Below are positions 1 to 8,872 of a stretch of DNA of 64,000 nucleotides, piece after piece. Each line of letters begins with the position of its first letter. The stretch's first letter is position 1. The translations under genes were made by a program, and so were the position numbers. This stretch comes from Paenibacillus jilunlii (GTDB lineage Bacteria; Bacillota; Bacilli; Paenibacillales; Paenibacillaceae): positions 186,001 through 250,000 of the forward strand of contig NZ_FNGM01000010.1 of the NCBI RefSeq assembly GCF_900102965.1, in the 5' to 3' direction. The notes beneath the pieces are model-generated. The model was given only the letters and a program-made list of their open reading frames with translations, had not been told where the DNA came from and made no database searches.

Positions 1-444
1 CCGCTGCAAAAGATTGTCTCTGCTTATGAGGGAGTGAAGGATTCCCATATCTCTATTAAACGCAATGAGGTCACTTTGAAACTTGATTTGCAGCCGGGCA
101 CTAAATTGCGCGAGCTGGTGCAGTATGTGAATACGGAAGGCAGATCGGCGATTAACGGCCGGACCCTGAAACTGGATGTGGAACAGCATTCCAGCAAGCT
201 GCTGGATGAATATTGGGACCAAGCGATGTTCTCGGTTGCTGAAGCCATGGAGAGCCGTAAATATACCTTAATTCCTGCGAAGCTGGATGAACTGAAAGCT
301 CAGAATTCCAAATACAGCGGTGTAACTGCAGCAACTGAAATCGATGACAATAACGTATATGTGAGCCTGAGCGACGGCCAGAAAAGCAAATTTATGATTT
401 TGCCACGCGCTGCGGCAACGATGGGAGTGTGGAATAATGCCTAA
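1..444 (+). CDS. Hypothetical protein, 5' end outside window
   Basis: The frame is open from the first base of the window, so only the C-terminal 147 residues are seen and the true start lies upstream. No family is recognised. The visible part is soluble, mixed charged, with no membrane segment, no cysteine cluster and no obvious repeats. Its last 8 nt overlap the start of the FtsH-like protease gene, which points to translational coupling and perhaps a shared membrane-linked job with that protease. That link is inferred from position only. An internal GTG at 34 is a poor start because the frame continues upstream without a stop. Confidence 0.7.
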   Translation, partial: PLQKIVSAYEGVKDSHISIKRNEVTLKLDLQPGTKLRELVQYVNTEGRSAINGRTLKLDVEQHSSKLLDEYWDQAMFSVAEAMESRKYTLIPAKLDELKAQNSKYSGVTAATEIDDNNVYVSLSDGQKSKFMILPRAAATMGVWNNA

Positions 445-1939
445 GTTCTGGAAAGAGGTATTGATCGGATTTGTTCCTGTGCTGGTGATATTTATGGCTT
501 TTGTCGGGATTAATATATTCCCGGTGATCATCGCGGCAGGCATGGTTGGCGCACTTCTGCTCATCGCCCATCTGCGCGGGGGGCTGACCGTGAATGCCGG
601 TGGAGACAAGAAACGTAAAAAGAACGGCCCGTCGAAGCTGACCTTTGAAGAAATCGGAGGACAGGACAATGCCAAGCAGGAGCTGCGTGAAGCGCTGGAT
701 TTCCTGATCCGCCACGAAGAAATCAGCAAGTTCGGCATCCGCCCGCTGAAGGGGATTCTGCTTACAGGCCCTCCGGGGACCGGGAAAACCCTGATGGCCA
801 AAGCGGCAGCGCATTATACCAACTCCGTATTCGTAGCCGCATCAGGCAGCGAGTTCGTTGAGATGTATGTGGGTGTCGGCGCCGGACGTGTCCGCGACCT
901 GTTCAAAGATGCGCGTACGCGTGCGCTCAAGGAAAACAAACAAAGCGCGATTATTTTTATCGACGAAATTGACGTCATCGGCGGCAAACGCGAAGGCGGA
1001 CAGCAGCGTGAATATGATCAGACGCTCAATCAGCTGCTGACGGAGATGGACGGAATTTACAACAATGATACTCCGCGCATCCTGCTGGTTGCGGCAACGA
1101 ACCGCAAGGAGATGCTGGATTCGGCGCTGCTGCGCCCCGGCCGCTTCGACCGTCATATCCAGGTGGACATGCCGGACAAGAAGGGCCGCAAGTCCATCCT
1201 CGATCTGCATGCCCAGAACAAGCCGCTGCATGAGGAGGTTGACCTGGACAAGATAGCGGAAGAGGCTTATGGCTTCTCCGGTGCCCAGCTTGAGAGCGTG
1301 ATGAACGAAGCGGCGATCTACATGATGCGCGAGAACCTGACTCAAGTGGAGCAGCGCCATCTGTCGCTTGCGATCGACAAGGTCATGATGGGCGAGAAGA
1401 CGGACCGGGAAACCAACCATGAAGAGAAGAAGCGGGTAGCAATTCACGAGCTGGGACATGCCATTATGGCCGAGCTGCTGCGTCCGGGAAGCGTCAGCCA
1501 GGTTACGCTTACACCCCGTGGACAAGCGCTGGGTTACGTGCGGCATAATCCGCAGACCGAACAGTATCTGTACACGAAGGATTACCTGGAAAATCAGATC
1601 ATGATTGCCCTTGGCGGCGCTGTGGCGGAAGAGATGTACTATGGTGGCCGAAGCACAGGATCACGCGGAGATTTCGACCAGGCGCTCAATATTGTGGAGA
1701 CGATGATGAAGTCAGGGCTAACCTCTCTGGGTATCGCGAATCTGCAAATGGTTACCACAGAAGAGTTAATGAAGGAAAACAGTAAAATTCTGGACGAGTT
1801 AATGGTACGTACGCATGAGCTTCTCGGCAAGCAGCGAAATGTATTTGATTACTCTCTTGACATTTTAATGAAAGAAGAAGTTCTCTCCGGAGAGCAATTT
1901 CGTTGTCAATTTCGTGACAGTGTCCTTTTACCGGCATAA
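437..1939 (+). CDS. FtsH-like membrane AAA zinc protease, short form
   Basis: 500-residue ATP-dependent metalloprotease of the FtsH type (AAA plus peptidase M41). Two adjacent hydrophobic stretches (about residues 8-28 and 30-46) form a hairpin anchor. Walker A GPPGTGKT is at 111-118, Walker B with IFIDEID at 171-179, the second region of homology RPGRFDR at 223-229, and the zinc site HELGH at 327-331. Canonical FtsH is about 640-680 residues and has an extracytoplasmic domain of about 75 residues between its two membrane segments. That domain is absent here and the C-terminus is short. This is probably a second, specialised FtsH paralogue rather than the housekeeping FtsH. Its start overlaps the upstream gene by 8 nt. 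The role of unfolding and degrading membrane proteins is inferred from the family. Confidence 0.88.
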   Translation: MPKFWKEVLIGFVPVLVIFMAFVGINIFPVIIAAGMVGALLLIAHLRGGLTVNAGGDKKRKKNGPSKLTFEEIGGQDNAKQELREALDFLIRHEEISKFGIRPLKGILLTGPPGTGKTLMAKAAAHYTNSVFVAASGSEFVEMYVGVGAGRVRDLFKDARTRALKENKQSAIIFIDEIDVIGGKREGGQQREYDQTLNQLLTEMDGIYNNDTPRILLVAATNRKEMLDSALLRPGRFDRHIQVDMPDKKGRKSILDLHAQNKPLHEEVDLDKIAEEAYGFSGAQLESVMNEAAIYMMRENLTQVEQRHLSLAIDKVMMGEKTDRETNHEEKKRVAIHELGHAIMAELLRPGSVSQVTLTPRGQALGYVRHNPQTEQYLYTKDYLENQIMIALGGAVAEEMYYGGRSTGSRGDFDQALNIVETMMKSGLTSLGIANLQMVTTEELMKENSKILDELMVRTHELLGKQRNVFDYSLDILMKEEVLSGEQFRCQFRDSVLLPA

Positions 1940-1965
1940 TTCTTTATGCCGGTTATTTTTTTTTA
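1930..1965 (+). terminator. Rho-independent terminator after the FtsH-like gene
   Basis: A perfect 10-bp stem (ACCGGCATAA / TTATGCCGGT) with a 4-nt loop is followed by a long T run. The stop codon of the protease gene lies inside the left arm. Confidence 0.92.
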
Positions 1966-2071
1966 CTTTTCAGACATGCTAAGATATTATTATATGTCGG
2001 GCTACTTATTTTTTACGACAGACAAGGTACAATACAAAAGTATAGATACCTGAAAGGATGGAGACTTTTAG

Positions 2072-2944
2072 ATGAATTTTAAGAAAATTGGTGTCATCGG
2101 TGGTGGCACAATGGGTCAAGGGATTGCTGAAATGCTGGCAGCCAAGGGCCTGGATGTTATGCTGGTGGAGAAAACCGCTGAAAGACTGGACTATTCCTAT
2201 GCAATGATCGAGACAAGTCTCGACAAACAGCTGGAGAAGTGGGCAATTACCCAAGCCGAAAAGAAGCTTATTCTCAGCCGTATTCAAAAAGTGACACATT
2301 TCGCAGAACTCAGCTCCTGTGATATGGTTATTGAGACCATTACCGAGGACCTGGAAGCGAAGCAAAAAGTATTCAATCAGCTCGATCAGGTGTGTCCGAG
2401 CCACATTATTCTGGCCAGCAATACGTCTACACTCAGCTTGACTGAGCTTGCCAGCTCTACAATGTATCCGGAACGCGTCATCGGCATGCATTTCATACAT
2501 CCGGTAGCAAAGGTGGATCTCGTTGAGATTGTGCGCGGACTGAAAACTTCCGACAGCACTTTTGAAGATACCAAAGCCTTTGTTGATGAAATTGTTGAGA
2601 AAAAAGGCGTCATGATTTACGAATCCCCGGGGTTTGTATCTTCACGCCTCATTTGCCTGTTCATTAACGAAGCTATGCATGTCCTTCAAGAGGGTGTGGC
2701 TTCTCCTGAAGATATCGACGATGCTATGCGCATCGGCTACCAGTTCCAGCATGGGCCGCTTGAAATGGCTGACCGTTTTGGTCTGGATTCCGTTCTTGCC
2801 GCACTGGAAAATATGTTCCGTGAGTACGGTGAACTGAAATACCGTCCGTCCACGATTCTTAAGAAGATGGTGCGTGCGGGACAACTGGGCATGAAATCGG
2901 GCGAAGGCTTCTTCAAGTATGACAAGGATGGTGACCGTGTATGA
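2072..2944 (+). CDS. 3-hydroxyacyl-CoA (3-hydroxybutyryl-CoA) dehydrogenase
   Basis: 290-residue NAD-dependent 3-hydroxyacyl-CoA dehydrogenase, the usual length of the Hbd/PaaH family. The N-terminal Rossmann site GGGTMGQG is at about residues 10-17, the MHFIHP motif with the catalytic histidine region at 139-144, and the C-terminal helical dimer domain follows. It oxidises (S)-3-hydroxyacyl-CoA to 3-ketoacyl-CoA or runs the reverse. A good ribosome site (AAAGGATGG) precedes the ATG. Its stop overlaps the ackA start (ATGA), so the two are translationally coupled. The pairing suggests a link between acyl-CoA and acetyl-phosphate metabolism, but no thiolase or crotonase lies nearby. Confidence 0.92.
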   Translation: MNFKKIGVIGGGTMGQGIAEMLAAKGLDVMLVEKTAERLDYSYAMIETSLDKQLEKWAITQAEKKLILSRIQKVTHFAELSSCDMVIETITEDLEAKQKVFNQLDQVCPSHIILASNTSTLSLTELASSTMYPERVIGMHFIHPVAKVDLVEIVRGLKTSDSTFEDTKAFVDEIVEKKGVMIYESPGFVSSRLICLFINEAMHVLQEGVASPEDIDDAMRIGYQFQHGPLEMADRFGLDSVLAALENMFREYGELKYRPSTILKKMVRAGQLGMKSGEGFFKYDKDGDRV

Positions 2945-4149
2945 ATATTCTAGTTATTAACTCAGGCAGTTCTTCTTTGAAGTACCAGCTGTACAATATG
3001 ACCGATGAATCCGTACTGGCCAAAGGTCTGGTAGAGCGCATCGGGATGGACTCCTCCATTCTGAACCACAAGCCGACCGGGAAGCAGGAAGTTACGGAAG
3101 TCAGCGAAATTCTTGAACACAATACAGCGATCCGCAAAGTGCTTGCCTGTCTGACCGACAAGGAGCATGGCGTAATCTCTTCGATCGACGAAATCAATGC
3201 TGTAGGTCACCGCGTAGTTCACGGGGGCGAATTCTTTAAGGCTTCCGCGCTGGTTGATGCCGATGCCAAGACCAAGATCCGCCAGCTGTTCGACCTTGCA
3301 CCGCTGCACAATCCGGCTGCAATGATGGGGATTTCGGCAACTGAAGTGAACATGCCCGGCGTGCCGCAGGCTGTTGTTTTTGACACTGCGTTCCATCAGA
3401 CAATGCCTGAGAAGGCTTATATGTATGCCATTCCTAGAGTGCTGTACAACAAATACAAGGTCCGCCGCTACGGCGCACACGGCACCTCCCATGATTTCGT
3501 CAGCAAGGCTGCTGCTGAATTCCTGGACCGCCCGCTTGAAGACCTCAAGATCATTACTTGCCACATCGGTAACGGTGCGAGCGTGACTGCCGTTGACGGC
3601 GGCCTGTCTATCGACACTTCAATGGGGATGACACCGCTTGAAGGTCTGATGATGGGTACCCGCAGCGGTGACCTGGACCCGGCTGTCGTTCCTTATGTAA
3701 TGAACAAGGAAGAGCTGACCGTGGGTGAAGTCAATTCGATGCTGAACAAGCACAGCGGCCTTTTGGCTATTTCTGGCGTCAGCAGCGACATGCGTGATAT
3801 TATTGATGGTGCGGAAAAAGGCGAGCCTAACTCTACGCTTGCTTTTGATATGTATGAGTACCGTCTGCGGAAGTATATCGGTTCTTACGCTGCAGCGATG
3901 AACGGGGTAGATGTCATTGTATTTACTGCCGGTGTTGGCGAGAATGCCGCCGTGCTGCGTGCCAAAGTGCTGAATAACCTTACGTTCCTTGGAATTGAAC
4001 TGGATGCAGAAGCCAATAAGGTCCGCTCCGGCGATCCGCGCCGTATCTCTACGGCTGAATCCAAGGTGCAGGTGCTCGTGGTTCCGACAAACGAAGAGCT
4101 TGTCATTGCACGCGATACTTATCGCATTGTGCAAGGAATTAACGGCTAA
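2941..4149 (+). CDS. ackA: Acetate kinase
   Basis: 402 residues, the normal size for acetate kinase, which interconverts acetate + ATP and acetyl phosphate + ADP in overflow metabolism. ASKHA-fold signatures are visible: NSGSSSLKYQL at the N-terminus, GHRVVHGG, the HNPAA segment, and ITCHIGNGAS in the middle of the protein. It starts on an ATG that overlaps the stop of the dehydrogenase gene by 4 nt. Its phosphotransacetylase partner (pta) is not in the window. asnS follows 22 nt downstream. Confidence 0.97.
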   Translation: MNILVINSGSSSLKYQLYNMTDESVLAKGLVERIGMDSSILNHKPTGKQEVTEVSEILEHNTAIRKVLACLTDKEHGVISSIDEINAVGHRVVHGGEFFKASALVDADAKTKIRQLFDLAPLHNPAAMMGISATEVNMPGVPQAVVFDTAFHQTMPEKAYMYAIPRVLYNKYKVRRYGAHGTSHDFVSKAAAEFLDRPLEDLKIITCHIGNGASVTAVDGGLSIDTSMGMTPLEGLMMGTRSGDLDPAVVPYVMNKEELTVGEVNSMLNKHSGLLAISGVSSDMRDIIDGAEKGEPNSTLAFDMYEYRLRKYIGSYAAAMNGVDVIVFTAGVGENAAVLRAKVLNNLTFLGIELDAEANKVRSGDPRRISTAESKVQVLVVPTNEELVIARDTYRIVQGING

Positions 4150-4171
4150 ATCAGAGGAGAGATCAGTAGGC

Positions 4172-5467
4172 ATGGCTAACAAGAGTGTAATCAAGAACGT
4201 GAATAAGCATGTTGGAGAGACTGTTGTGATTGGATGTTGGATCAATAACAAGCGCTCCAGCGGCAAAATTCAGTTCCTGCAGCTCCGGGATGGTACAGGC
4301 TATATCCAGGGTGTAGTGGTGAAATCGGAAGTACCGGAGCAAGTATGGGATGACGCCAAAAGCCTCACCCAGGAAAGCTCACTGTATGTCACCGGAATCA
4401 TCCGCGAGGAGCCGCGCAGCCAATCCGGTTACGAAATGACTGTGACGGGTATAGAAGTATTGCATCTTACAGAGAATTATCCGATCACCCCGAAGGAGCA
4501 TGGCGTGGATTTCCTGATGGATCACCGTCACCTCTGGCTTCGTTCCGCGAAGCAGCGGGCTGTGCTCGTGATTCGTGCGGAGATCATCCGCGCGGTCCAG
4601 CAATTTTTCAACGAGAACGGGTTTACTAAGGTAGATCCGCCAATCCTGACGCCAACCTCGGCAGAAGGAACTACCAATCTGTTCCACACCAAGTATTTTG
4701 AAGAAGATGCCTATCTGACGCAAAGCGGACAGCTGTACATGGAAGCTGCGGCAATGGCGCTCGGCCGTGTCTATTCCTTCGGTCCGACCTTCCGCGCCGA
4801 GAAGTCCAAAACCCGCCGTCATCTGATCGAGTTCTGGATGATTGAGCCGGAAATGGCCTTCACCGACCATGAAGAAAGCTTGCGCGTACAGGAGGAATTC
4901 ATCAGCTTTATAGTGCAGTCCGTACTGACGAACTGCCGGGCAGAGCTGGAAGCGGTGGGCCGCGATGTCTCCAAGCTCGAGAATATCAAAGCTCCGTTCC
5001 CGCGTATCACCTATGATGATGCAATCAAGTTCCTGAATGAACAAGGATATGAGATTGCCTGGGGGGATGACTTCGGGGCACCGCATGAAACGGCGATTGC
5101 AGAGGCCAATGACAAGCCGGTTTTCATTACGCATTATCCGGCCTCGTTCAAGGCATTCTATATGAAGCCGCATCCTGAACGCCCTGAGGTTGTGCTCTGC
5201 GCGGATATGATTGCTCCTGAAGGCTATGGGGAGATCATTGGCGGCTCCCAGCGTATCGACGATCCGGCATTGCTCGAAGAGCGCTTCAAGGAACATAATC
5301 TTTCAATGGATGCCTACAAATGGTACATGGATCTGCGCACATATGGTTCTGTGCCGCACTCCGGTTTCGGCCTTGGACTTGAACGGACGGTAGCCTGGAT
5401 TTGCGGGTTGGACCATGTGCGGGAAACGATTCCGTTCCCTCGTACGTTGTACCGTCTCTACCCATAG
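4172..5467 (+). CDS. asnS: Asparaginyl-tRNA synthetase
   Basis: 431-residue class IIb aminoacyl-tRNA synthetase, which charges tRNA-Asn. The N-terminal OB-fold anticodon-binding domain covers about residues 1-110. The catalytic core shows motif 2 (FRAEKSKTRRHL then EFWMIEPEMAF) and motif 3 (GFGLGLERTVAW) near the C-terminus. The frame is open further upstream into ackA, but the ATG at 4172 has an AGAGGAGAG ribosome site and matches the expected N-terminus. No T-box is seen in front of it. It is probably co-transcribed with ackA and with dnaD, which follows after 20 nt; asnS-dnaD is a familiar order in Bacillales. Confidence 0.96.
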   Translation: MANKSVIKNVNKHVGETVVIGCWINNKRSSGKIQFLQLRDGTGYIQGVVVKSEVPEQVWDDAKSLTQESSLYVTGIIREEPRSQSGYEMTVTGIEVLHLTENYPITPKEHGVDFLMDHRHLWLRSAKQRAVLVIRAEIIRAVQQFFNENGFTKVDPPILTPTSAEGTTNLFHTKYFEEDAYLTQSGQLYMEAAAMALGRVYSFGPTFRAEKSKTRRHLIEFWMIEPEMAFTDHEESLRVQEEFISFIVQSVLTNCRAELEAVGRDVSKLENIKAPFPRITYDDAIKFLNEQGYEIAWGDDFGAPHETAIAEANDKPVFITHYPASFKAFYMKPHPERPEVVLCADMIAPEGYGEIIGGSQRIDDPALLEERFKEHNLSMDAYKWYMDLRTYGSVPHSGFGLGLERTVAWICGLDHVRETIPFPRTLYRLYP

Positions 5468-5487
5468 GCTGGCAAAGGGGGCTGCGC

Positions 5488-6258
5488 ATGGACGGCAAAG
5501 AATGGAATACCTGGGGCGAAGGCGTGTCTTTTGGCCTCCAGAACGGAATGGCCGTCATTCCTTACGCGCTCTTGAAGCATTACCGGAAGCTGAATTTGAC
5601 CGGCAGTGAAGCGATGCTGCTGATTCATCTGCTCTCTTTCCGCCAGGTGGAGGGAATGGAGTTTCCTTCCCTGGAGGAACTGCAGACGGTGACGGGGCGG
5701 AGTATAGCAGCAATAGCAGGAGAACTGCAGAAGCTTATGAAGGAAGGCTTCATCAGTATTGATGAAGACATCGATGAGCTGAGAGATATCCACTTTGAAC
5801 GCTATAATTTCTCCGGATTGTACGGCAAGCTTGGCGCATTTTTGGCAGGAGCCGCTCAGGAACCGGCCACTGACAGCAGCAAGCCTGCTGGCAGTGTGCC
5901 AAACCAGCGTGCAGCTGCCCATCATACCGGAGCTCCTGCTCCGGATGGCGGACACGGCAGAGCGTTCACTGCTGCAGCGGGTAAAGACGCTGAAGAGAAC
6001 CGCAGTCTATTCACCATTTTTGAGAAGGAATTCGGACGTCCGCTTTCCCCGATGGAGTGTGAAACCATCTCCGGCTGGGTAGACCAGGACAATTACCCCG
6101 AAGAATTGATTCTGCTGGCTCTGAAAGAGTCCGTATTCGCCGGAAAGATTCATTTCCGCTATATTGACCGCATTCTCCTGGAATGGGCCCGCAACCGGGT
6201 GAAAAATGCCCAGGATGTCAAAGCTTATACCCAGAAGTTCCGCGGCGGCGGGAGATAA
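5488..6258 (+). CDS. dnaD: DnaD replication-initiation protein
   Basis: 256 residues. The N-terminal winged-helix DnaD domain (about 1-100) and the C-terminal DnaB/DnaD domain (about residues 175-245, with the YPEELILLALKE and IDRILLEWARN segments) are joined by a low-complexity linker rich in Ala, Pro, Gly and His. In Bacillota DnaD acts with DnaA and DnaB to load the replicative helicase at oriC and during restart. The ATG at 5488 is preceded by AAAGGGGG. Reading frame upstream of it overlaps asnS and is not used. Confidence 0.93.
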   Translation: MDGKEWNTWGEGVSFGLQNGMAVIPYALLKHYRKLNLTGSEAMLLIHLLSFRQVEGMEFPSLEELQTVTGRSIAAIAGELQKLMKEGFISIDEDIDELRDIHFERYNFSGLYGKLGAFLAGAAQEPATDSSKPAGSVPNQRAAAHHTGAPAPDGGHGRAFTAAAGKDAEENRSLFTIFEKEFGRPLSPMECETISGWVDQDNYPEELILLALKESVFAGKIHFRYIDRILLEWARNRVKNAQDVKAYTQKFRGGGR

Positions 6259-6310
6259 AAGAGCACCCGCAAGACATTATAGCCTACTGCATATTAGTCT
6301 TATATTTAAA

Positions 6311-6365
6311 AAAACACCCGTACTATACCTGGCTGCCTCAGCCTGGAAGTACGGGTGTTTTTGAT
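6311..6365 (+). terminator. Bidirectional terminator between dnaD and proC
   Basis: A 13-bp stem AAACACCCGTACT / AGTACGGGTGTTT is flanked by an A run on the left and a T run on the right. It can end transcripts from both convergent operons. Confidence 0.88.
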
Positions 6366-6416
6366 TTAAGATTTAAGGATGGCTATAGATCGCCTGGTGT
6401 ATAAATGATCCATCGT

Positions 6417-7283
6417 TTAGGATAGCTCTTTTTCCAGAGCAAGTCCCATTTCACGGGAGCGTTCGGCACAGCGGTTCACAGCGGAAATTACCGTCTCGAA
6501 GAAATCGCCCTTCTCCAGCACTTCAAGTGCTGCTTGTGTGGAGCCGTTCGGCGAGGTCACTTTTTTGCGCAGGGCGGCTGGTTCTTCACCGGTCTGCTGT
6601 ACCATCCGGGCAGCGCCAAGGACCGTCTGAACCGTCAGCTCTCTGCTCTGTTCAGCGGGCAGGCCTCCACGGATTCCCGCGGCGATCATCGCTTCCATCA
6701 TGTAATAAATGTACGCTGGACCGCTGCCCGAAATCCCGGTCAGGATTTCCATACGTTCTTCATCAATGACCGAGGTTAATCCGACAGCCTCAAAGATATT
6801 AAGCGCGGTCCTGCGGCTCTGCTCGTCCACTTCCTTGGAATAAGCGATGCCGGTTGCTCCCAGTCCAATGGAACTGGAGGTATTAGGCATGGTGCGCACT
6901 ACCGGCTGGGACTTGCCGAGCAAGCCCTGCATCGTACGGATGGTCATCCCGGCAATCACGGAAATCACCAGCTGATCCGGAGAGAGCAGGGGGCCCAGGC
7001 TGCGGAGAGACTCGGCAGCATCCTTGGGTTTCATGGCAAGCACGATGACCGGGGCTGTGCGCAGATATTCATTTTTTTGTTCAGGATCGTTGCTGCCGAG
7101 GACGCCGTACCGGCTGCGCAGTTCGCTCAGGCGTTCACTGCTGCTGCGGTTCAGCATCACGATATTGCCGGAATCCACGACGTTGCGGGCAATCATCCCG
7201 CGCACAATCGCTTCCGCCATCGAACCCGCGCCGTAAAAAACAATCTGGTGATTAAGTAATGGAATTGCAGGTTGCTGACACAT
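6417..7283 (-). CDS. proC: Pyrroline-5-carboxylate reductase
   Basis: 288-residue NAD(P)H-dependent enzyme for the last step of proline synthesis. The dinucleotide site GAGSMAEA is at residues 19-26. The C-terminal family signature (TSPNGSTQAALEVL) and the dimer domain with SGSGPAYIYYMMEA are present. Slightly longer than the usual 270, with an extra dozen residues at the N-terminus. The ATG at 7283 is preceded by TAGGGGGACT. It is the third gene of the proB-proA-proC run on the minus strand, separated from proA by a repeat-filled 238-nt gap, and probably under the same T-box. Confidence 0.95.
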   Translation of the reverse strand: MCQQPAIPLLNHQIVFYGAGSMAEAIVRGMIARNVVDSGNIVMLNRSSSERLSELRSRYGVLGSNDPEQKNEYLRTAPVIVLAMKPKDAAESLRSLGPLLSPDQLVISVIAGMTIRTMQGLLGKSQPVVRTMPNTSSSIGLGATGIAYSKEVDEQSRRTALNIFEAVGLTSVIDEERMEILTGISGSGPAYIYYMMEAMIAAGIRGGLPAEQSRELTVQTVLGAARMVQQTGEEPAALRKKVTSPNGSTQAALEVLEKGDFFETVISAVNRCAERSREMGLALEKELS

Positions 7284-7301
7284 GGCTATTAGTCCCCCTA
7301 A

Positions 7302-7516
7302 AATTTTGTGAGCTAGGCTTCACTGTAATACTTCGTACAAAATTGGCTTCGAAAGCATATGCTTAGTTTTGAGCTTATTCTTCATCGAATCTCTTCGAAA
7401 AACTCACATCGGAAGCATACTCTTAATTTTGTGAGCTACGCTTCACTGTAATACTTCGTACAAAATTGGCTTCGAAAGCATATGCTTAATTTTGTGATCT
7501 AGGCTTCACTGTAATA
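7302..7516. repeat. Tandem 62-64 nt repeats between proA and proC
   Basis: Two 64-nt copies (7302-7365 and 7425-7488) differ at one base. A degenerate copy fills the space between them (about 7362-7424) and a partial fourth copy of about 29 nt begins at 7488. Each unit carries the palindrome AGCATATGCT or a close variant and the segment CTTCGTACAAAATTGGCTTC. A diverged copy lies between proB and proA. Confidence 0.9.
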
Positions 7517-7521
7517 TATGC

Positions 7522-8769
7522 TTATCCCCGGATTTGTCCAGAACCGTGAATCTTGTATTTGGTTGATGTCAGCGCCGGCAGTCCCATGGGGCCGCGGGCG
7601 TGCAGCTTCTGGGTGCTGATGCCGATCTCTGCCCCAAATCCGAACTCGAAACCATCGGTGAAACGCGTCGAGGCGTTATGATAGACAGCAGCGGCATCCA
7701 CTTCCTGCAGGAAACGCTCGGCGTTTCCAACATCACTGGTTACAATGCATTCGGAATGCTTGGTGCTGAACTCGGCAATGTGCTGCAATGCTTCGTCCAA
7801 GCCACCGACAATTTTGATGTTAAGAATATAGTCATTGTACTCGGTGGCAAAATCTTCTCTGGCCGCAGGCAATGCCCACGGAATCAGTGCTGCGGTCTCC
7901 GGACAGCCGCGCAATTCCACAGGGATCTTGCGGAAGGCTTCTGCCAAAGGAAGAAGATGCTCTGCAGCATAGTCCCTGTGGACCAGCAGCGTTTCCATGG
8001 AGTTGCATACCGAAGGGCGTTGGGCCTTGGCGTTCAAGCTGATGGATAATGCCATTTCCGGCTCAGCGCCGGCATCAATGTAGGTATGGCATATGCCTGC
8101 TCCTGTTTCGATGACAGGTACCGTGGCATTAAGGACGACGTTCTGGATCAGTGAACTCCCGCCGCGCGGAATAATAACATCAAGCAGTCCGTTCAGCTTC
8201 AGCATTTCATCCACGGAGGAGCGGTTCGGATCTTCGATCAGCTGCAGCGCCTGGCTTGGAATAGCCGTTTCAACAAGTGCCCTGTGCAGCACTTCGATGA
8301 TTTTACGGTTGGAGGACAGAGCGGAGGATCCGCCGCGCAGGACAACCGCATTTCCGGTTTTCAGACATAAGCCGGCTGCATCCACGGTTACATTGGGGCG
8401 CGCCTCATAGATAATGCCGATGACTCCTAGTGGAACGCGGATTTTTTCAATGTGCAGCCCGTTCGGGCGTTCGAAGGTTTCCAGAAGGTCGCCAATCGGA
8501 TCCGGGAGATCGGCTATTTGCTGAAGCCCCTCTGCGATGCCTGTGATCCGGCTGACATCCAGTGCCAGACGGTCCAGCATCGATTCAGGAGTGCCGCCCA
8601 GCCGTCCGCGCTCCAAATCTTCAGCATTGGCGGCGATGATGGCCGGGGCTTCACGGATTAGGGCTTCTGCCATGATCCGCAAGGCCTCATTTTTGTCTGC
8701 GGTGCTCAGGCTGGCCAGTACACCGGCAGTTTCCTTGGCTAATGCTGCCTTGTTTACAACCTCACTCAT
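7522..8769 (-). CDS. proA: Gamma-glutamyl phosphate reductase
   Basis: 415-residue aldehyde-dehydrogenase-fold enzyme that reduces gamma-glutamyl phosphate to glutamate semialdehyde with NADPH, the second step of proline synthesis. The region around ETGAGICHTYID carries the catalytic cysteine. The frame is open upstream of the start, but the ATG at 8769 has a strong GGAGGGTTAAC ribosome site and gives the standard N-terminus MSEVV. Second gene of the T-box-controlled pro operon. Confidence 0.96.
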   Translation of the reverse strand: MSEVVNKAALAKETAGVLASLSTADKNEALRIMAEALIREAPAIIAANAEDLERGRLGGTPESMLDRLALDVSRITGIAEGLQQIADLPDPIGDLLETFERPNGLHIEKIRVPLGVIGIIYEARPNVTVDAAGLCLKTGNAVVLRGGSSALSSNRKIIEVLHRALVETAIPSQALQLIEDPNRSSVDEMLKLNGLLDVIIPRGGSSLIQNVVLNATVPVIETGAGICHTYIDAGAEPEMALSISLNAKAQRPSVCNSMETLLVHRDYAAEHLLPLAEAFRKIPVELRGCPETAALIPWALPAAREDFATEYNDYILNIKIVGGLDEALQHIAEFSTKHSECIVTSDVGNAERFLQEVDAAAVYHNASTRFTDGFEFGFGAEIGISTQKLHARGPMGLPALTSTKYKIHGSGQIRG

Positions 8770-8778
8770 GTTAACCCT

Positions 8779-8850
8779 CCTAAAAGTTTTGTTAGCGTTA
8801 CTTCCTGAATACACTTCGACAAATCTACTTCGTAAGCATACGCCATGTTG
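8779..8850. repeat. Diverged copy of the pro-operon repeat
   Basis: The proB-proA gap reads GTTTTGTTAGCGTTACTTCC, followed by ACTTCGACAAATCTACTTCG and AAGCATACGC. This keeps the order of blocks seen in the 64-nt repeats between proA and proC, with about two thirds of positions alike by eye. Confidence 0.55.
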
Positions 8851-8872
8851 TGTTTACTGATGTTTCCGCAAA

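Noticed and set aside
4150..4171. T-box in front of asnS
   Set aside because: Only 22 nt separate ackA and asnS, and no T-box element is present.
4379..5296. 305-codon open frame on the minus strand
   Set aside because: It is antisense to asnS; no start signal or family.
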